The notes beneath the pieces are model-generated. The model was not told the DNA's origin and did no database searches. It saw nothing but the letters and a program-made list of their open reading frames with translations. From Chitinophaga sp. H8 (GTDB lineage: Bacteria > Bacteroidota > Bacteroidia > Chitinophagales > Chitinophagaceae), in assembly GCF_040567655.1 (NCBI RefSeq), contig NZ_JBEXAC010000002.1:2046001-2110000 (forward strand): a stretch of 64,000 nt of DNA, given 5' to 3'. Numbering within the stretch: position 1 is the first letter of the stretch; every line of letters begins with the position of its first letter. This document shows positions 18,062 to 27,723 of the stretch, piece after piece. Made by a program: the position numbers and the translations under genes.

Positions 18062-19405
18062 ATGCATTTTTCCACAGACCAACAGACGCTGGACGACCTG
18101 ATGATTTTCGGCAAACCAGGTACGCAGTCGGTATATGAGCTTTTTAACCAGGCGCAAACACAGGGGGGCGCCAGGTGCATCGAAGCACTGTTCCGGTATC
18201 CCCTGGCCGATCCGGAGGCCATTAACAACCGGTGTACGCTTATCCGGTACCTGGGAGAAGTGCTGACTGATTTTCCATTCCACCGCGAATGGTTTGACAT
18301 CATAGAAGCCTATCTGCAGCAAACGGATGAACGGACACGTTTGGCAGTACGTGAAACGAACCTGTCTGAACGCCTGAAATCAATGATCGCTACAGATCCG
18401 CAATGGAAACAGGTAGCAGCAGGTGCGGTAGCTACCGGTGAACTCCTGGCAGCATTGCCGGCTTTTGTCAATCGCTTGCTGGATAACAGGCATCCGCTGC
18501 TGACCAGCATGATAGCTCCTATCACTCATTTGCTGGCAGATGCTGAACTGGGACGGATAGCAGCGGCGCCGGTGAAAAAAAATCTCACCCCACCCGAATT
18601 GGCGGAACGCGATAGTTTATTCCGCTTTAAAAAACGGGAAGCCATCAAAAAGGTATTGACTGTGATCTACCAGCTGGATGCCTGTCTTGCTGTAGCGAAG
18701 GTGGCCCGGGAGCGTGGTTTCTGCTATCCGCAGGCGTTTTCAAAGGAACAGGGGGAAGTGGTGATGGAAGATTTTTATCACCCTCATGTACCAGGCGCTG
18801 TTGCCAATACGATCCATATCCATCCTGCAGGAAATATTGTATTGCTGACAGGCGCTAATATGGCCGGGAAATCTACTTTGATGAAAGCACTGGGTATCAC
18901 CATGTACCTGGCCCAGATGGGTTTTCCTGTACCGGCAAAACGTATGTGCTTTGCCGTAAGGGAAGGGATTTATACCAGCATTAATGTGCCGGATAATCTG
19001 AGCAGGGGCATCAGCCATTTCTATGCGGAGGTGTTGCGGGTGAAGAAGGTAGCCCGTGAACTGGGAGCCGGTAAATATCTCTTTACCATGATGGATGAAT
19101 TGTTTCGCGGCACCAATGTAAAGGATGCCCATGAGGCTACCGTAGTGCTTACTACTGCCTTTGCTGCAAAACCCAACTGTATGTTCGTGGTGTCTACCCA
19201 TATCATGGAGGCAGGAGCAGTGCTGCAGCAAACCGTAGATAATATCCAGTTTGTGTACCTGCCCACGGAAATGGATGGCAACAAGCCGGTTTATACTTAC
19301 CGGTTGCGAAATGGTATCACCGCCGACCGTCACGGGATGGTGATTGTACGGAATGCGGGGATACTGGACCTATTAAACCGAAACAAAACTGCAGATACAC
19401 TATGA
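18062..19405 (+). CDS. MutS-like ATPase, first of a tandem pair
   Basis: The 447-residue protein has the MutS-family core and ATPase domains but no N-terminal mismatch-recognition or connector domains (MutS is about 850 residues). ATPase motifs: Walker A GANMAGKSTLM, Walker B and following loop MMDELFRGTNVKDA, and VVSTHIMEAG. The DELFRGTN sequence differs from DELGRGTST of repair MutS. It begins 3 bp after the GldFG stop and overlaps the next MutS-like gene by 4 bp (ATGA). A role in general mismatch repair is unlikely; a heterodimeric clamp working with the transporter operon is inference. Confidence 0.85.
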   Translation: MHFSTDQQTLDDLMIFGKPGTQSVYELFNQAQTQGGARCIEALFRYPLADPEAINNRCTLIRYLGEVLTDFPFHREWFDIIEAYLQQTDERTRLAVRETNLSERLKSMIATDPQWKQVAAGAVATGELLAALPAFVNRLLDNRHPLLTSMIAPITHLLADAELGRIAAAPVKKNLTPPELAERDSLFRFKKREAIKKVLTVIYQLDACLAVAKVARERGFCYPQAFSKEQGEVVMEDFYHPHVPGAVANTIHIHPAGNIVLLTGANMAGKSTLMKALGITMYLAQMGFPVPAKRMCFAVREGIYTSINVPDNLSRGISHFYAEVLRVKKVARELGAGKYLFTMMDELFRGTNVKDAHEATVVLTTAFAAKPNCMFVVSTHIMEAGAVLQQTVDNIQFVYLPTEMDGNKPVYTYRLRNGITADRHGMVIVRNAGILDLLNRNKTADTL

Positions 19406-20733
19406 GTTTTATTGTGGATAAACAAAGCCTGGACGACCTGAACCTGTTGGGGAAATACCGGCCAGGTTCGGTGTACAGCCTCTTTAACCAGGTGAAGACC
19501 GAAGGAGGTGGAAAACTGCTGGAAGCGATGTTTGGAAAACCCTTGCAATGCGAAAAGCAGATCAATGAGCGGAGCCGGTTGTTTCGTTATTTCCAGTCGC
19601 TGGACCTGACGTTTTTGTTTCATCCGGATGAGCTGCAATGGGTCGAAAAATACTCGATCCATAGCGGTGGTGGTTTATTGGCCGCCTGCATTGGCATATG
19701 CCGCAAAAAGCTGGCACAGGTGCTGGTCCGGTCCAACCAGTTTGAAACATTGGAGCTGGGTATTATGGGAACGATAAACGTACTGCGTGATTTCAAAGCC
19801 TTTTTACAGGCATTTGATGGGAAAGCGGGCCCCTACCAGCAGCAATGGGAGCGGGCCACCGCTTTACTGGACAGCCCCGGGCTGGCCTCCTGCCTGGAAG
19901 GGCAGGGCACTGCTTCGCTACCAATGAGCCGGCTTATTCGTTTACATGCATTTTTTTCGGGCCGGTTCCGGCAGCCCTTGCGGGAGTTGCTGGAGATGAT
20001 ATATGAGCTGGATTGCAACCTGGCAATCGCTGCGGTAGCCCGCGAGCGGGGCCTGGGCTATGCTACGGCAATACCTGCTGCCGCTACCAGCCTGTCGGCA
20101 ACAGGCCTGCGGCATCCTGCGCTGAACAACGCGGTGGGCAACCCACTGGCGCTGGATAAACAACATAATCTGCTGTTCCTGACAGGCGCAAACATGGCTG
20201 GGAAATCCACCTGGATGAAGACCATCGGGGTAAACTTATACCTGGCCCATCTTGGCTTTCCTGTGGCGGCAACTACTTTCGAATTTTCGGTGATGGAAGG
20301 CATCTACTCGTCGATCAATGTGCCGGACAATATCGGCAAAGGCTATAGTCACTTTTATGCAGAGGTGCTCCGCGTAAAAGAGGTGGCCGTAGACGTGCAG
20401 GCAGGGAAGCGGCTGCTGGTATTGTTTGACGAACTGTTTAAGGGCACCAACGTACAGGATGCCTATGATGCTACACTGGCGGTGATGGAGGCGTTTGCCG
20501 GTTATCGCGAATGCTTGTTTGTCGTGTCCACGCATATCATCGAAGTAGGTGAGGCGCTCAGCGCACGGACAGCCAACACCGTATTCAGTTATCTGCCCAC
20601 CGTCATGGACGGTGCCAGACCACGGTACACCTACCGGCTCACACCAGGCATCACCTCCGATCGTCAGGGAATGATGATCATTGAGAATGAAGGAATTTTA
20701 AATATTATAAACGGAAAACAACAAGAACGATGA
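19402..20733 (+). CDS. MutS-like ATPase, second of a tandem pair
   Basis: This 443-residue paralogue of the preceding gene has the same layout and clear similarity throughout (SVYSLFNQVKTEGGGK against the partner's SVYELFNQAQTQGGAR). Walker A is GANMAGKSTWM, Walker B region LFDELFKGTNVQDA, then FVVSTHIIEVG. Mismatch-recognition domains are again missing. It is joined to both neighbours by 4-bp ATGA overlaps, so equal production and a heterodimer are likely. The function is unknown; conservation of both ATP sites argues that both subunits hydrolyse ATP. Confidence 0.85.
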   Translation: MSFIVDKQSLDDLNLLGKYRPGSVYSLFNQVKTEGGGKLLEAMFGKPLQCEKQINERSRLFRYFQSLDLTFLFHPDELQWVEKYSIHSGGGLLAACIGICRKKLAQVLVRSNQFETLELGIMGTINVLRDFKAFLQAFDGKAGPYQQQWERATALLDSPGLASCLEGQGTASLPMSRLIRLHAFFSGRFRQPLRELLEMIYELDCNLAIAAVARERGLGYATAIPAAATSLSATGLRHPALNNAVGNPLALDKQHNLLFLTGANMAGKSTWMKTIGVNLYLAHLGFPVAATTFEFSVMEGIYSSINVPDNIGKGYSHFYAEVLRVKEVAVDVQAGKRLLVLFDELFKGTNVQDAYDATLAVMEAFAGYRECLFVVSTHIIEVGEALSARTANTVFSYLPTVMDGARPRYTYRLTPGITSDRQGMMIIENEGILNIINGKQQER

Positions 20734-21353
20734 AGCAGTTTACATGGTTAGTGCTTATCATTGGCACCGCATTATTACCGGCCCTCTCCAAGGCCCAGAC
20801 AGCAGATACAACTATCCGGATAACATCCGGTTGGTCTGAGATCAGTGAATTTAAGGACCTGCTGAACTTCGAAGGCCTGGAATATCAAAAAATAAAATTC
20901 AGTTCACCGTTGTTGAAGGGCAAGCGCTTTTCAATCCGTGCGCTGGAAATCTGGAAAGGCGAAGTGAAGGATTCTGCGGTATTGGAAACCTCTGCCAGGA
21001 ATAAACCTATCAAAGACAGCACCTTTGAAGTGCGGGTTATTTCTAAGATCGATGAACAGAAAAACATCCGCCTGCACCTGCATATGCCAGAGGCAATGGT
21101 TCGCAAGGCATTTAAAACAATTCCTGCACAGGCAGAGTTGTATAGTTTGCGAATGATCGCTAAAGAGCGTAAACAGCCGGTTGTGTTGAAAGAACCTTTC
21201 TATCTGATGGCTTATATTTTGCCGATACCAATGCCCGGTAAGCCAGGCTGGCTGTCGTATTGCAATGTGGACAATAGCGGGGAAGATGTCAGGGCATGGG
21301 GAGAAAAATTAGGCATTCCACACTATATTGTTTTTGAACTGATCTTTTTCTAA
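20730..21353 (+). CDS. Secreted protein of unknown function at the end of operon 1
   Basis: The 207-residue protein has a signal peptide (MKQFTWLVLIIGTALLPALS, cleavage near SKAQ) and overlaps the second MutS-like gene by 4 bp (ATGA). The mature part is mixed beta/alpha with no family I recognise and few cysteines. Because it is translationally coupled to two ATP-driven MutS-like proteins and an ABC exporter, it may be the extracytoplasmic partner or cargo of this group. That is inference from gene order. Confidence 0.8.
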   Translation: MKQFTWLVLIIGTALLPALSKAQTADTTIRITSGWSEISEFKDLLNFEGLEYQKIKFSSPLLKGKRFSIRALEIWKGEVKDSAVLETSARNKPIKDSTFEVRVISKIDEQKNIRLHLHMPEAMVRKAFKTIPAQAELYSLRMIAKERKQPVVLKEPFYLMAYILPIPMPGKPGWLSYCNVDNSGEDVRAWGEKLGIPHYIVFELIFF

Positions 21354-21366
21354 GTGGTGTGTATCC

Positions 21367-21399
21367 TGCCGGCGCTGGGTGAGAGGCCTTGCGCCGGCA
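21367..21399. terminator. Hairpin at the convergence of operon 1 and ankyrin genes
   Basis: TGCCGGCGC (21367-21375) and GCGCCGGCA (21391-21399) form a perfect 9-bp stem with a 15-nt loop, 14 bp after the last stop of operon 1. No strong T-run follows, so termination efficiency is uncertain. Confidence 0.55.
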
Positions 21400-21468
21400 T
21401 AACGTTTATCCCGCATACAACGCTGTCTGCGATAACACATAAGCATAACGCTTATCCCGCGTTCAACA
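21398..21468. repeat. Duplicate of the ankyrin gene's 3' end
   Basis: CATAACGTTTATCCCGC (21398-21414) and CATAACGCTTATCCCGC (21444-21460) are direct repeats 46 bp apart, with similarity continuing a further 8 bp. The second copy contains the stop and last codons (LNAG-stop) of the minus-strand ankyrin gene; the first would encode LYAG-stop. It resembles the 3'-end duplication at 14670-14784. Confidence 0.6.
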
Positions 21469-22792
21469 CTTTAGCTTTCTCTGCATTAAATTCTTCCTGC
21501 GACAATATCCCGGCATCGAGCAGTTCTTTCAGATCCAGTAGTGCTTTTTTCTTGGCGGAAATATCCTGACCTTCTTTTGGTGTGGTGGAAGCAGGTTGGA
21601 GAGCGGTGGTAGCTGCCTCTGATTTGTAACTCAGCAACAGGGTAGTGATCTCGTTGTATCCTTTTATCGTGGCGTAATCTATTGCTTTTTGTTCTTTCGT
21701 GTTCACCACGGATACATCCGCCTGTTGTTCCAGCAGGTATTTCACGATATCTTTTTTTCCGGCAGCAGCGGAGTAGTGTAACACTGTGTTACCGGATTCG
21801 TCTTGTATGTTAATATTGGCGCCGCGTTCCAGCAGCAGCTTTACCATGCTGAGATGGCCGTTCTTTGCTGCTACGTGCAACATGCTTTCTCCGCCATAGC
21901 TATAACTGTGGTTAAAGCTGAATGCACTTGAAATAGAGAGGCTGTTGGCGCTCTCCACCCAATCCAGGTAACTGTTCATGCTCACGGTGTTGTGGGATAG
22001 CGGCTGACTGAAATTCACATCCACTCCTTTGTCGAGGAACATGGCCACCATTTCTTTCTGGTTGTAGGCACAAGCATACCATATGGGGGACAAGCCTTCC
22101 CGGGAGGTGATCAGCACATCGGCGCCCTGTGCTACCAGCAGGTTGGTGAGTGCCCTGTTGGCATCGTAACAGGCAATCAGCAGGGAGGTTTCACCAGCAT
22201 GGTTCGTATGGTTTACATCCGCATGATTGCTGAGCAGGCAGGTCACCATAACAGGATTCTTGGCCCGTACGGCTATTATCAGGGGGCTATCCCCCGACTT
22301 ATTAGTGGTGTTTACATCAGCGCCATTATCTATCAGCAATTGGGCAATGTCTTTATTACGCCAGGCAGCAGCAATCAGCAGCGGTGTTTCGGCCTGGTTG
22401 TTTTCCTGGTTGGCTGGTATGCCTTTTTGCAGCAGAGCCTCCATGACTTCTTGCTGACCGGTTTGGGCGGTAAGGTGTATCAGGCTATTGCCCTGCAGAT
22501 CATTGATGTCTGCCCTGGCACCTTGCTCCAGGAGAAAGTGCGCCACCTGTTTCTGTTTTTGCAGACAGGCAAAATACAAGGGTGTTTCCCCGTTATGATC
22601 TTCGTGGTCCAGGTCAGCGCCGGCAGCTATCAACAGTTTTACCAGGTCGAGGTAGCCGTGGTGGGCTGCATAGTGTAAGGCGGTTCTCCCTTTCTCATCT
22701 GTATATTTTACATCCACTTCGTTATTGGCCAGCAATGTTTCGGCTATCTTACGCTTGCCACTCTCACAGGCAATCAGGAACGACATTGACAT
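21452..22792 (-). CDS. Ankyrin-repeat protein with C-terminal SHOCT-like domain
   Basis: The 446-residue protein has about eleven ankyrin units (GRTALHYAAHHGYLDLVKLLI, GETPLYFACLQKQKQVAHFLL, GNTVLHYSAAAGKKDIVKYLL), no signal peptide, and a C-terminal SHOCT-type module (LLDLKELLDAGILSQEEFNAE, last ~35 residues). SHOCT domains usually mediate oligomerisation at the membrane or with partner proteins. A non-repeat loop of about 30 residues interrupts the array (SYLDWVESANSLSISS). It is downstream of another ankyrin gene with a 4-bp gap, so the two are one transcript. Partner binding is likely; the partner is unknown. Confidence 0.88.
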   Translation of the reverse strand: MSMSFLIACESGKRKIAETLLANNEVDVKYTDEKGRTALHYAAHHGYLDLVKLLIAAGADLDHEDHNGETPLYFACLQKQKQVAHFLLEQGARADINDLQGNSLIHLTAQTGQQEVMEALLQKGIPANQENNQAETPLLIAAAWRNKDIAQLLIDNGADVNTTNKSGDSPLIIAVRAKNPVMVTCLLSNHADVNHTNHAGETSLLIACYDANRALTNLLVAQGADVLITSREGLSPIWYACAYNQKEMVAMFLDKGVDVNFSQPLSHNTVSMNSYLDWVESANSLSISSAFSFNHSYSYGGESMLHVAAKNGHLSMVKLLLERGANINIQDESGNTVLHYSAAAGKKDIVKYLLEQQADVSVVNTKEQKAIDYATIKGYNEITTLLLSYKSEAATTALQPASTTPKEGQDISAKKKALLDLKELLDAGILSQEEFNAEKAKVLNAG

Positions 22793-22796
22793 AGTG

Positions 22797-23984
22797 CTAT
22801 GCTTTATGTTTTAAAAGTAACTCCACTGTTTTGGCTTTCAGGTTGTCCTGCGCTGCTAGGTCCATCGGACTTTGATCCTGGTCGTTCAGCGCGTTCACAT
22901 CAGCACCCTGCGCGAGGAGCATTTTGGCTTTCCGGTATAACTGCCGCGCCGCCTCCTGGTCATAGTTCACGTTATACGCACATACTTTATGCAGCAGGGT
23001 ATTACCGCTGTTATCCCTGTGGTCCAGGTCTACCACCCCCATTTCCAGCAAGGCTTCCAGCAGATCCCCATTTTTTTCGCTTACCCAGTCCATCGCTGCT
23101 TTATCCTGGCTGTAATACACGGAGGTCTGGTATACATCTGCACCATCCCTTACCAGCGCCTTTATCAGCTGGATATCCCGCTCTGACGCGTTGCGCATCC
23201 GTAATGCACCACCCAGCAGTGTTTCCCCGTTTTTATTGATCACATTAAAATCTGCAGGCGCATACTGTGCCAGCTTTTCATACAGGGCGGCATCACACAC
23301 CTGGTGTACAACAGCCATATAGAAAGCCGTTTCCCCGTCCTTTCCAGGTAAGTTAGGATCTGCCCCCTGCTGCAGCAGAAAATCAACATACTGTCTTTTA
23401 TTCCTGTCCAGCGCCACGTGCAGCGGAGTAGTGCGCACGATATTACCGGCATTGAGATCAAGTCCTTGTTCCAGCAGGTATTCAAAGTACACTAAACCAG
23501 TAGCTTCCTTTATATCATATTCCTGTATGATCTTATGAAGATAACCTTCTTCGTAGTTGTCTTTATAATGCACATCACAACCAGCATCTGCCAGTACCTG
23601 GATCAGCTCAACAGGCACCGAGCGGTTAAATGCGAGCTGTAGCAAGGTTTTATTATTAACAGCATCATTGATATTATCTACTTTTTCCAGGAAGGCAGCC
23701 AGGAACTCCTGATCCGCCTGCGCTTTTCCAAGATATCTGAAAATGCTTTCAAAGATGGACCCATCCAGCTGTTTATATTCATACAGGTCCGTCTCTATAC
23801 TATGGTGTTGCACCAGTTGCGTAATGATATCAAATGCTTTCGCCTGCACCAGTTGGTCATAAATGCTTCTTTGCTCGTGAGAGGGAAGGTCTTTCGGAAG
23901 TTTTTCGTGCTGCTCCAGTTTTTTTCTCGCTTCATCCAGTTGGTTTCTCTTCAGGGCATCCGCCAGCGTGATCGTTTCTGTCAT
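22797..23984 (-). CDS. Ankyrin-repeat protein
   Basis: From ATG 23984 (MTETITLADALKRNQLDEAR) the protein has 395 residues; the frame is open to a TTG at 24005 but the ATG is the natural start. The N-terminal ~100 residues are helical without clear ankyrin matches; the rest has about seven or eight repeats (NKTLLQLAFNRSVPVELIQVL, TPLHVALDRNKRQYVDFLL, GETAFYMAVVHQ). There is no signal or membrane segment. It is the first gene of a two-gene operon with the SHOCT-tailed ankyrin protein. In Bacteroidota such pairs have no assigned role; binding another protein is the safest statement. Confidence 0.85.
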   Translation of the reverse strand: MTETITLADALKRNQLDEARKKLEQHEKLPKDLPSHEQRSIYDQLVQAKAFDIITQLVQHHSIETDLYEYKQLDGSIFESIFRYLGKAQADQEFLAAFLEKVDNINDAVNNKTLLQLAFNRSVPVELIQVLADAGCDVHYKDNYEEGYLHKIIQEYDIKEATGLVYFEYLLEQGLDLNAGNIVRTTPLHVALDRNKRQYVDFLLQQGADPNLPGKDGETAFYMAVVHQVCDAALYEKLAQYAPADFNVINKNGETLLGGALRMRNASERDIQLIKALVRDGADVYQTSVYYSQDKAAMDWVSEKNGDLLEALLEMGVVDLDHRDNSGNTLLHKVCAYNVNYDQEAARQLYRKAKMLLAQGADVNALNDQDQSPMDLAAQDNLKAKTVELLLKHKA

Positions 23985-24255
23985 AACAACTACCAGGTTT
24001 AACAATGTTCGGGTTAATATTCAGTTTGGATTTTGTAGGAACAAAATGCAGGCCAAATCTAGGTTATAAAAGAGAATATGCAAAGTTAAATACAACGAAG
24101 CGGCAGTAGGCACAAGAGGAATACAGTGACAGCATAACTTTCCGCTTCATCATATCATGTTAATGCCAGCCAGATATGCTGTTAACCACTTATCATGCTG
24201 GTTAGGCGGGATGATCGCTTTTTCCTTATATTTCGGTAAACCAACCTTAGAAAAA

Positions 24256-25548
24256 ATGAGCGCACTACACATCGTGGCCTTATCGGGCCTTCTATTCATC
24301 AATGCAGCCGTTATGGCACAAGATGCTAACCCGCCCCAAGCAGCACCCGCCTTTGGCGTTGGCTCCGAAGTATCTGATTATCCAAAGGTAGACTGGGTGA
24401 AAGGGGAACCCATCACCAAATTCGACAAAGACAAGATCTACATTGTGGAGCTATGGGCTACCTGGTGTGGCCCTTGTAAAGCAGCCATTCCGCACCTGAA
24501 CGAACTAAGTAAAAAATTCGACGGCAAAGTGATTGTCATTGGGCAGGGCGTGTTTGAAGATGATAAGGAAGCCGTAGAAAAATTCGTGAAGGAAAAAGGG
24601 GACGACATGAGCTACCGGGTAGCTTTTGGCGGCAATGAAGGGAGCGATATCGAAAAAAAATGGCTCAAGCCTGCTAACATCCGGGGTATTCCGGAATCCA
24701 TCGTGATCCAGCACAACAAAGTAGTTTGGATGACGCACCCGATTGACCTGAGCGATGCCGCTTTGCAAATGCTGGTAGATGGCAGGTTTACTATTGAAGC
24801 GGCCAAGGCGGCCAGCCCGCAGGAGAAGTTCAGGGAGCTGGATAAACTGATCAAGGACGGCAAGTATGAGGAGGCCACCGCCAAAATCACGAACATCAGG
24901 CAGATTGACCCGAAGAACAGCGAGATACATTACTACCAGCTTTTACTACTCCAAAAACAGGGGAAGCAGGAAGAAGCACTTGCATATGCCAAATCGCTGT
25001 ATGAAAAAGATCCTAAAGAAGGTAAGTCATATTATTACGACGCGCTGAACAAGGCAAAAGATTACAAATTGCTGCTGAAGCTGACAGCTGCGGACCTGCA
25101 GGAAAAACCGGGTGATGTTGCTACCATTTTAACCCGGTACAAAGCATTCGTAGCCCAAAATGATGATAAGGGCGGTGCAGACCTCATTCGTACCGCGGTG
25201 GCAACTGTTGACGATAAGTCCGTAAGTACACTGGCGTTAATAGACAGGTATGTACCGGATGTGAAACCTGGTCCCGAAACGGCTGCCGAAATACTGAAAG
25301 CCGGCCAGCAAACGCTGGCTAAAACACCCGACAACTTTGGAGTAGCCCTGACAGTTGCCACAGGGCTGTGGGATAAAGATCAAACCGCCGCCAAAAAGGT
25401 GATGAGCCAATGCGGGGAAGCCATGAAAGCAAATCCTAAATCAGCTAAATATAGCGGTGTAGCTGAAAAAATTGTGGCATCACTGGATAAAGGAACATTT
25501 CCTACCGATGAACAAATCGGCGCCTGGTACCAGGAACTTTCCAAATAA
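24256..25548 (+). CDS. TlpA-like thioredoxin protein with helical C-terminal region
   Basis: The chosen start is ATG 24256 (MSALHIVALSGLLFINAAVMAQ), which gives a clean signal peptide; an upstream in-frame ATG at 24157 would add 33 residues that disturb it. The 430-residue protein has a redoxin domain with active site WATWCGPCKAAIP and then about 240 helical residues resembling TPR repeats (YEEATAKITNIRQIDPKNSEI). It is predicted to be a periplasmic thiol-disulfide reductase or chaperone-like redoxin. It is a single gene ended by a good terminator. Confidence 0.88.
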   Translation: MSALHIVALSGLLFINAAVMAQDANPPQAAPAFGVGSEVSDYPKVDWVKGEPITKFDKDKIYIVELWATWCGPCKAAIPHLNELSKKFDGKVIVIGQGVFEDDKEAVEKFVKEKGDDMSYRVAFGGNEGSDIEKKWLKPANIRGIPESIVIQHNKVVWMTHPIDLSDAALQMLVDGRFTIEAAKAASPQEKFRELDKLIKDGKYEEATAKITNIRQIDPKNSEIHYYQLLLLQKQGKQEEALAYAKSLYEKDPKEGKSYYYDALNKAKDYKLLLKLTAADLQEKPGDVATILTRYKAFVAQNDDKGGADLIRTAVATVDDKSVSTLALIDRYVPDVKPGPETAAEILKAGQQTLAKTPDNFGVALTVATGLWDKDQTAAKKVMSQCGEAMKANPKSAKYSGVAEKIVASLDKGTFPTDEQIGAWYQELSK

Positions 25549-25568
25549 CAATCGTATATATATTAGAA

Positions 25569-25598
25569 AACAGCGATCCAAAAAAGGTCGCTGTTTTT
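25569..25598 (+). terminator. Rho-independent terminator after the TlpA-like gene
   Basis: AACAGCGA (25569-25576) and TCGCTGTT (25588-25595) form a perfect 8-bp stem with an A-rich loop, and the T-run extends to 25598. This is a standard terminator 20 bp after the stop codon. Confidence 0.8.
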
Positions 25599-25602
25599 GT
25601 TT

Positions 25603-25851
25603 ATGGTGGCTTTATTATTAGCAGAAGATAAGAAAGCTGTGTTAGAGAGGGTGTTTGCTAAGGTTGATACAATGGATTTGTTATTGCTCGCGTTGAAACA
25701 GGCCCATGTATCGGTATCATATCCGATTGCTGATGTTTCAGGAGAGGTTATTCTGAAGCTGGAAGCAGCATTTAGCCAACCTGGGCAATTAAAATCATAT
25801 GTTGGCATTTTAAGGTATATTGTAGAAAATACGTTCACCATCAAAACGTAA
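25603..25851 (+). CDS. Small hypothetical protein upstream of VOC gene
   Basis: The 82-residue frame from ATG 25603 (MVALLLAEDKKAVLERVFAK) starts directly after the terminator hairpin and ends 3 bp before the VOC gene. It is predicted to be helical, with no signal peptide and no recognised domain. The tight spacing to the next gene is the main support. A longer minus-strand frame overlaps here, so this could be a chance frame. Confidence 0.4.
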   Translation: MVALLLAEDKKAVLERVFAKVDTMDLLLLALKQAHVSVSYPIADVSGEVILKLEAAFSQPGQLKSYVGILRYIVENTFTIKT

Positions 25852-25854
25852 CCC

Positions 25855-26244
25855 ATGTCAAACCTTACCAGCATTTCGCCCTTTTTTATTGTTGTAAGTC
25901 TAAAGGATTCGGTATCGTTCTACGTAAATAAACTCGGATTTGAAGTACGGTATATAGGCCCGGAAAATGCACCTTTTTTTGCTATTGCAGGCCGCGATAA
26001 TATCTCCATCATGTTGAAGGCCATTGCGGATGACGTAAAGCCGGTGCCCAATCATACCCGGCATATATGGGCCCGCTGGGATGCATTTATTCATGCCGCT
26101 GATGTAGACGCTCTATTTGAGGAATACAAGGCACGTGGTGTCACCTTCCACCAATCCATCCAGGACGATGACGATGGGCTGCGTGGATTTGAAGTGTCAG
26201 ATGCGGATGGGTATGTATTGTTTTTTGGAAGGCCTAAGGGATAG
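25855..26244 (+). CDS. VOC (glyoxalase/bleomycin-resistance) family protein
   Basis: The 129-residue protein has the paired beta-alpha-beta-beta-beta units of the vicinal-oxygen-chelate fold: FIVVSLKDSVSFYVNKLGFEV in the first half and AADVDALFEEYKARGVTFHQ, then GFEVSDADGYVLFFG in the second. Members of this small one-domain type act as dimers, often as dioxygenases, lyases or drug-binding proteins. The substrate cannot be given. It starts at ATG 25855. Confidence 0.88.
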   Translation: MSNLTSISPFFIVVSLKDSVSFYVNKLGFEVRYIGPENAPFFAIAGRDNISIMLKAIADDVKPVPNHTRHIWARWDAFIHAADVDALFEEYKARGVTFHQSIQDDDDGLRGFEVSDADGYVLFFGRPKG

Positions 26245-26335
26245 TAAACATACAGTAAGCAATTGGAAGTGTCAAGGTTACAATTTGTCTTTTGTTTAAA
26301 CTGCCGGGAACTGGTTATTATACCGTAGATTCCTT

Positions 26336-27588
<1,253 letters not shown>

Positions 27589-27653
27589 CCTAATGACCCC
27601 TTTCGTTAATCAAATGTTATCGATAAAAAACATAGATGAAACCGCATGCTGCC

Positions 27654-27672
27654 GTACTAATTTTTTTAGTAC
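27654..27672. other. Small palindromic hairpin upstream of orphan gene
   Basis: GTACTAA (27654-27660) and TTAGTAC (27666-27672) flank a TTTTT loop, 52 bp before the next ATG. It could be a weak terminator or a regulator site. Confidence 0.35.
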
Positions 27673-27723
27673 ATTAGAAATGTTTATAGAAGTGTTTTAC
27701 TAATTGCATAAATTTTTTATCCT

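Noticed and set aside
18062..20733. General mismatch-repair MutS genes
   Set aside because: Both proteins are about 445 residues and lack mismatch-recognition and connector domains; the operon context is transport, not repair.
22199..22678. Long plus-strand frame opposite the ankyrin gene
   Set aside because: Ankyrin repeats on the minus strand are unmistakable, and the opposite frame is a composition shadow.
25563..25874. 103-codon minus-strand frame opposite the small gene at 25603
   Set aside because: It starts within the VOC coding region and ends in the terminator hairpin; no plausible protein features.
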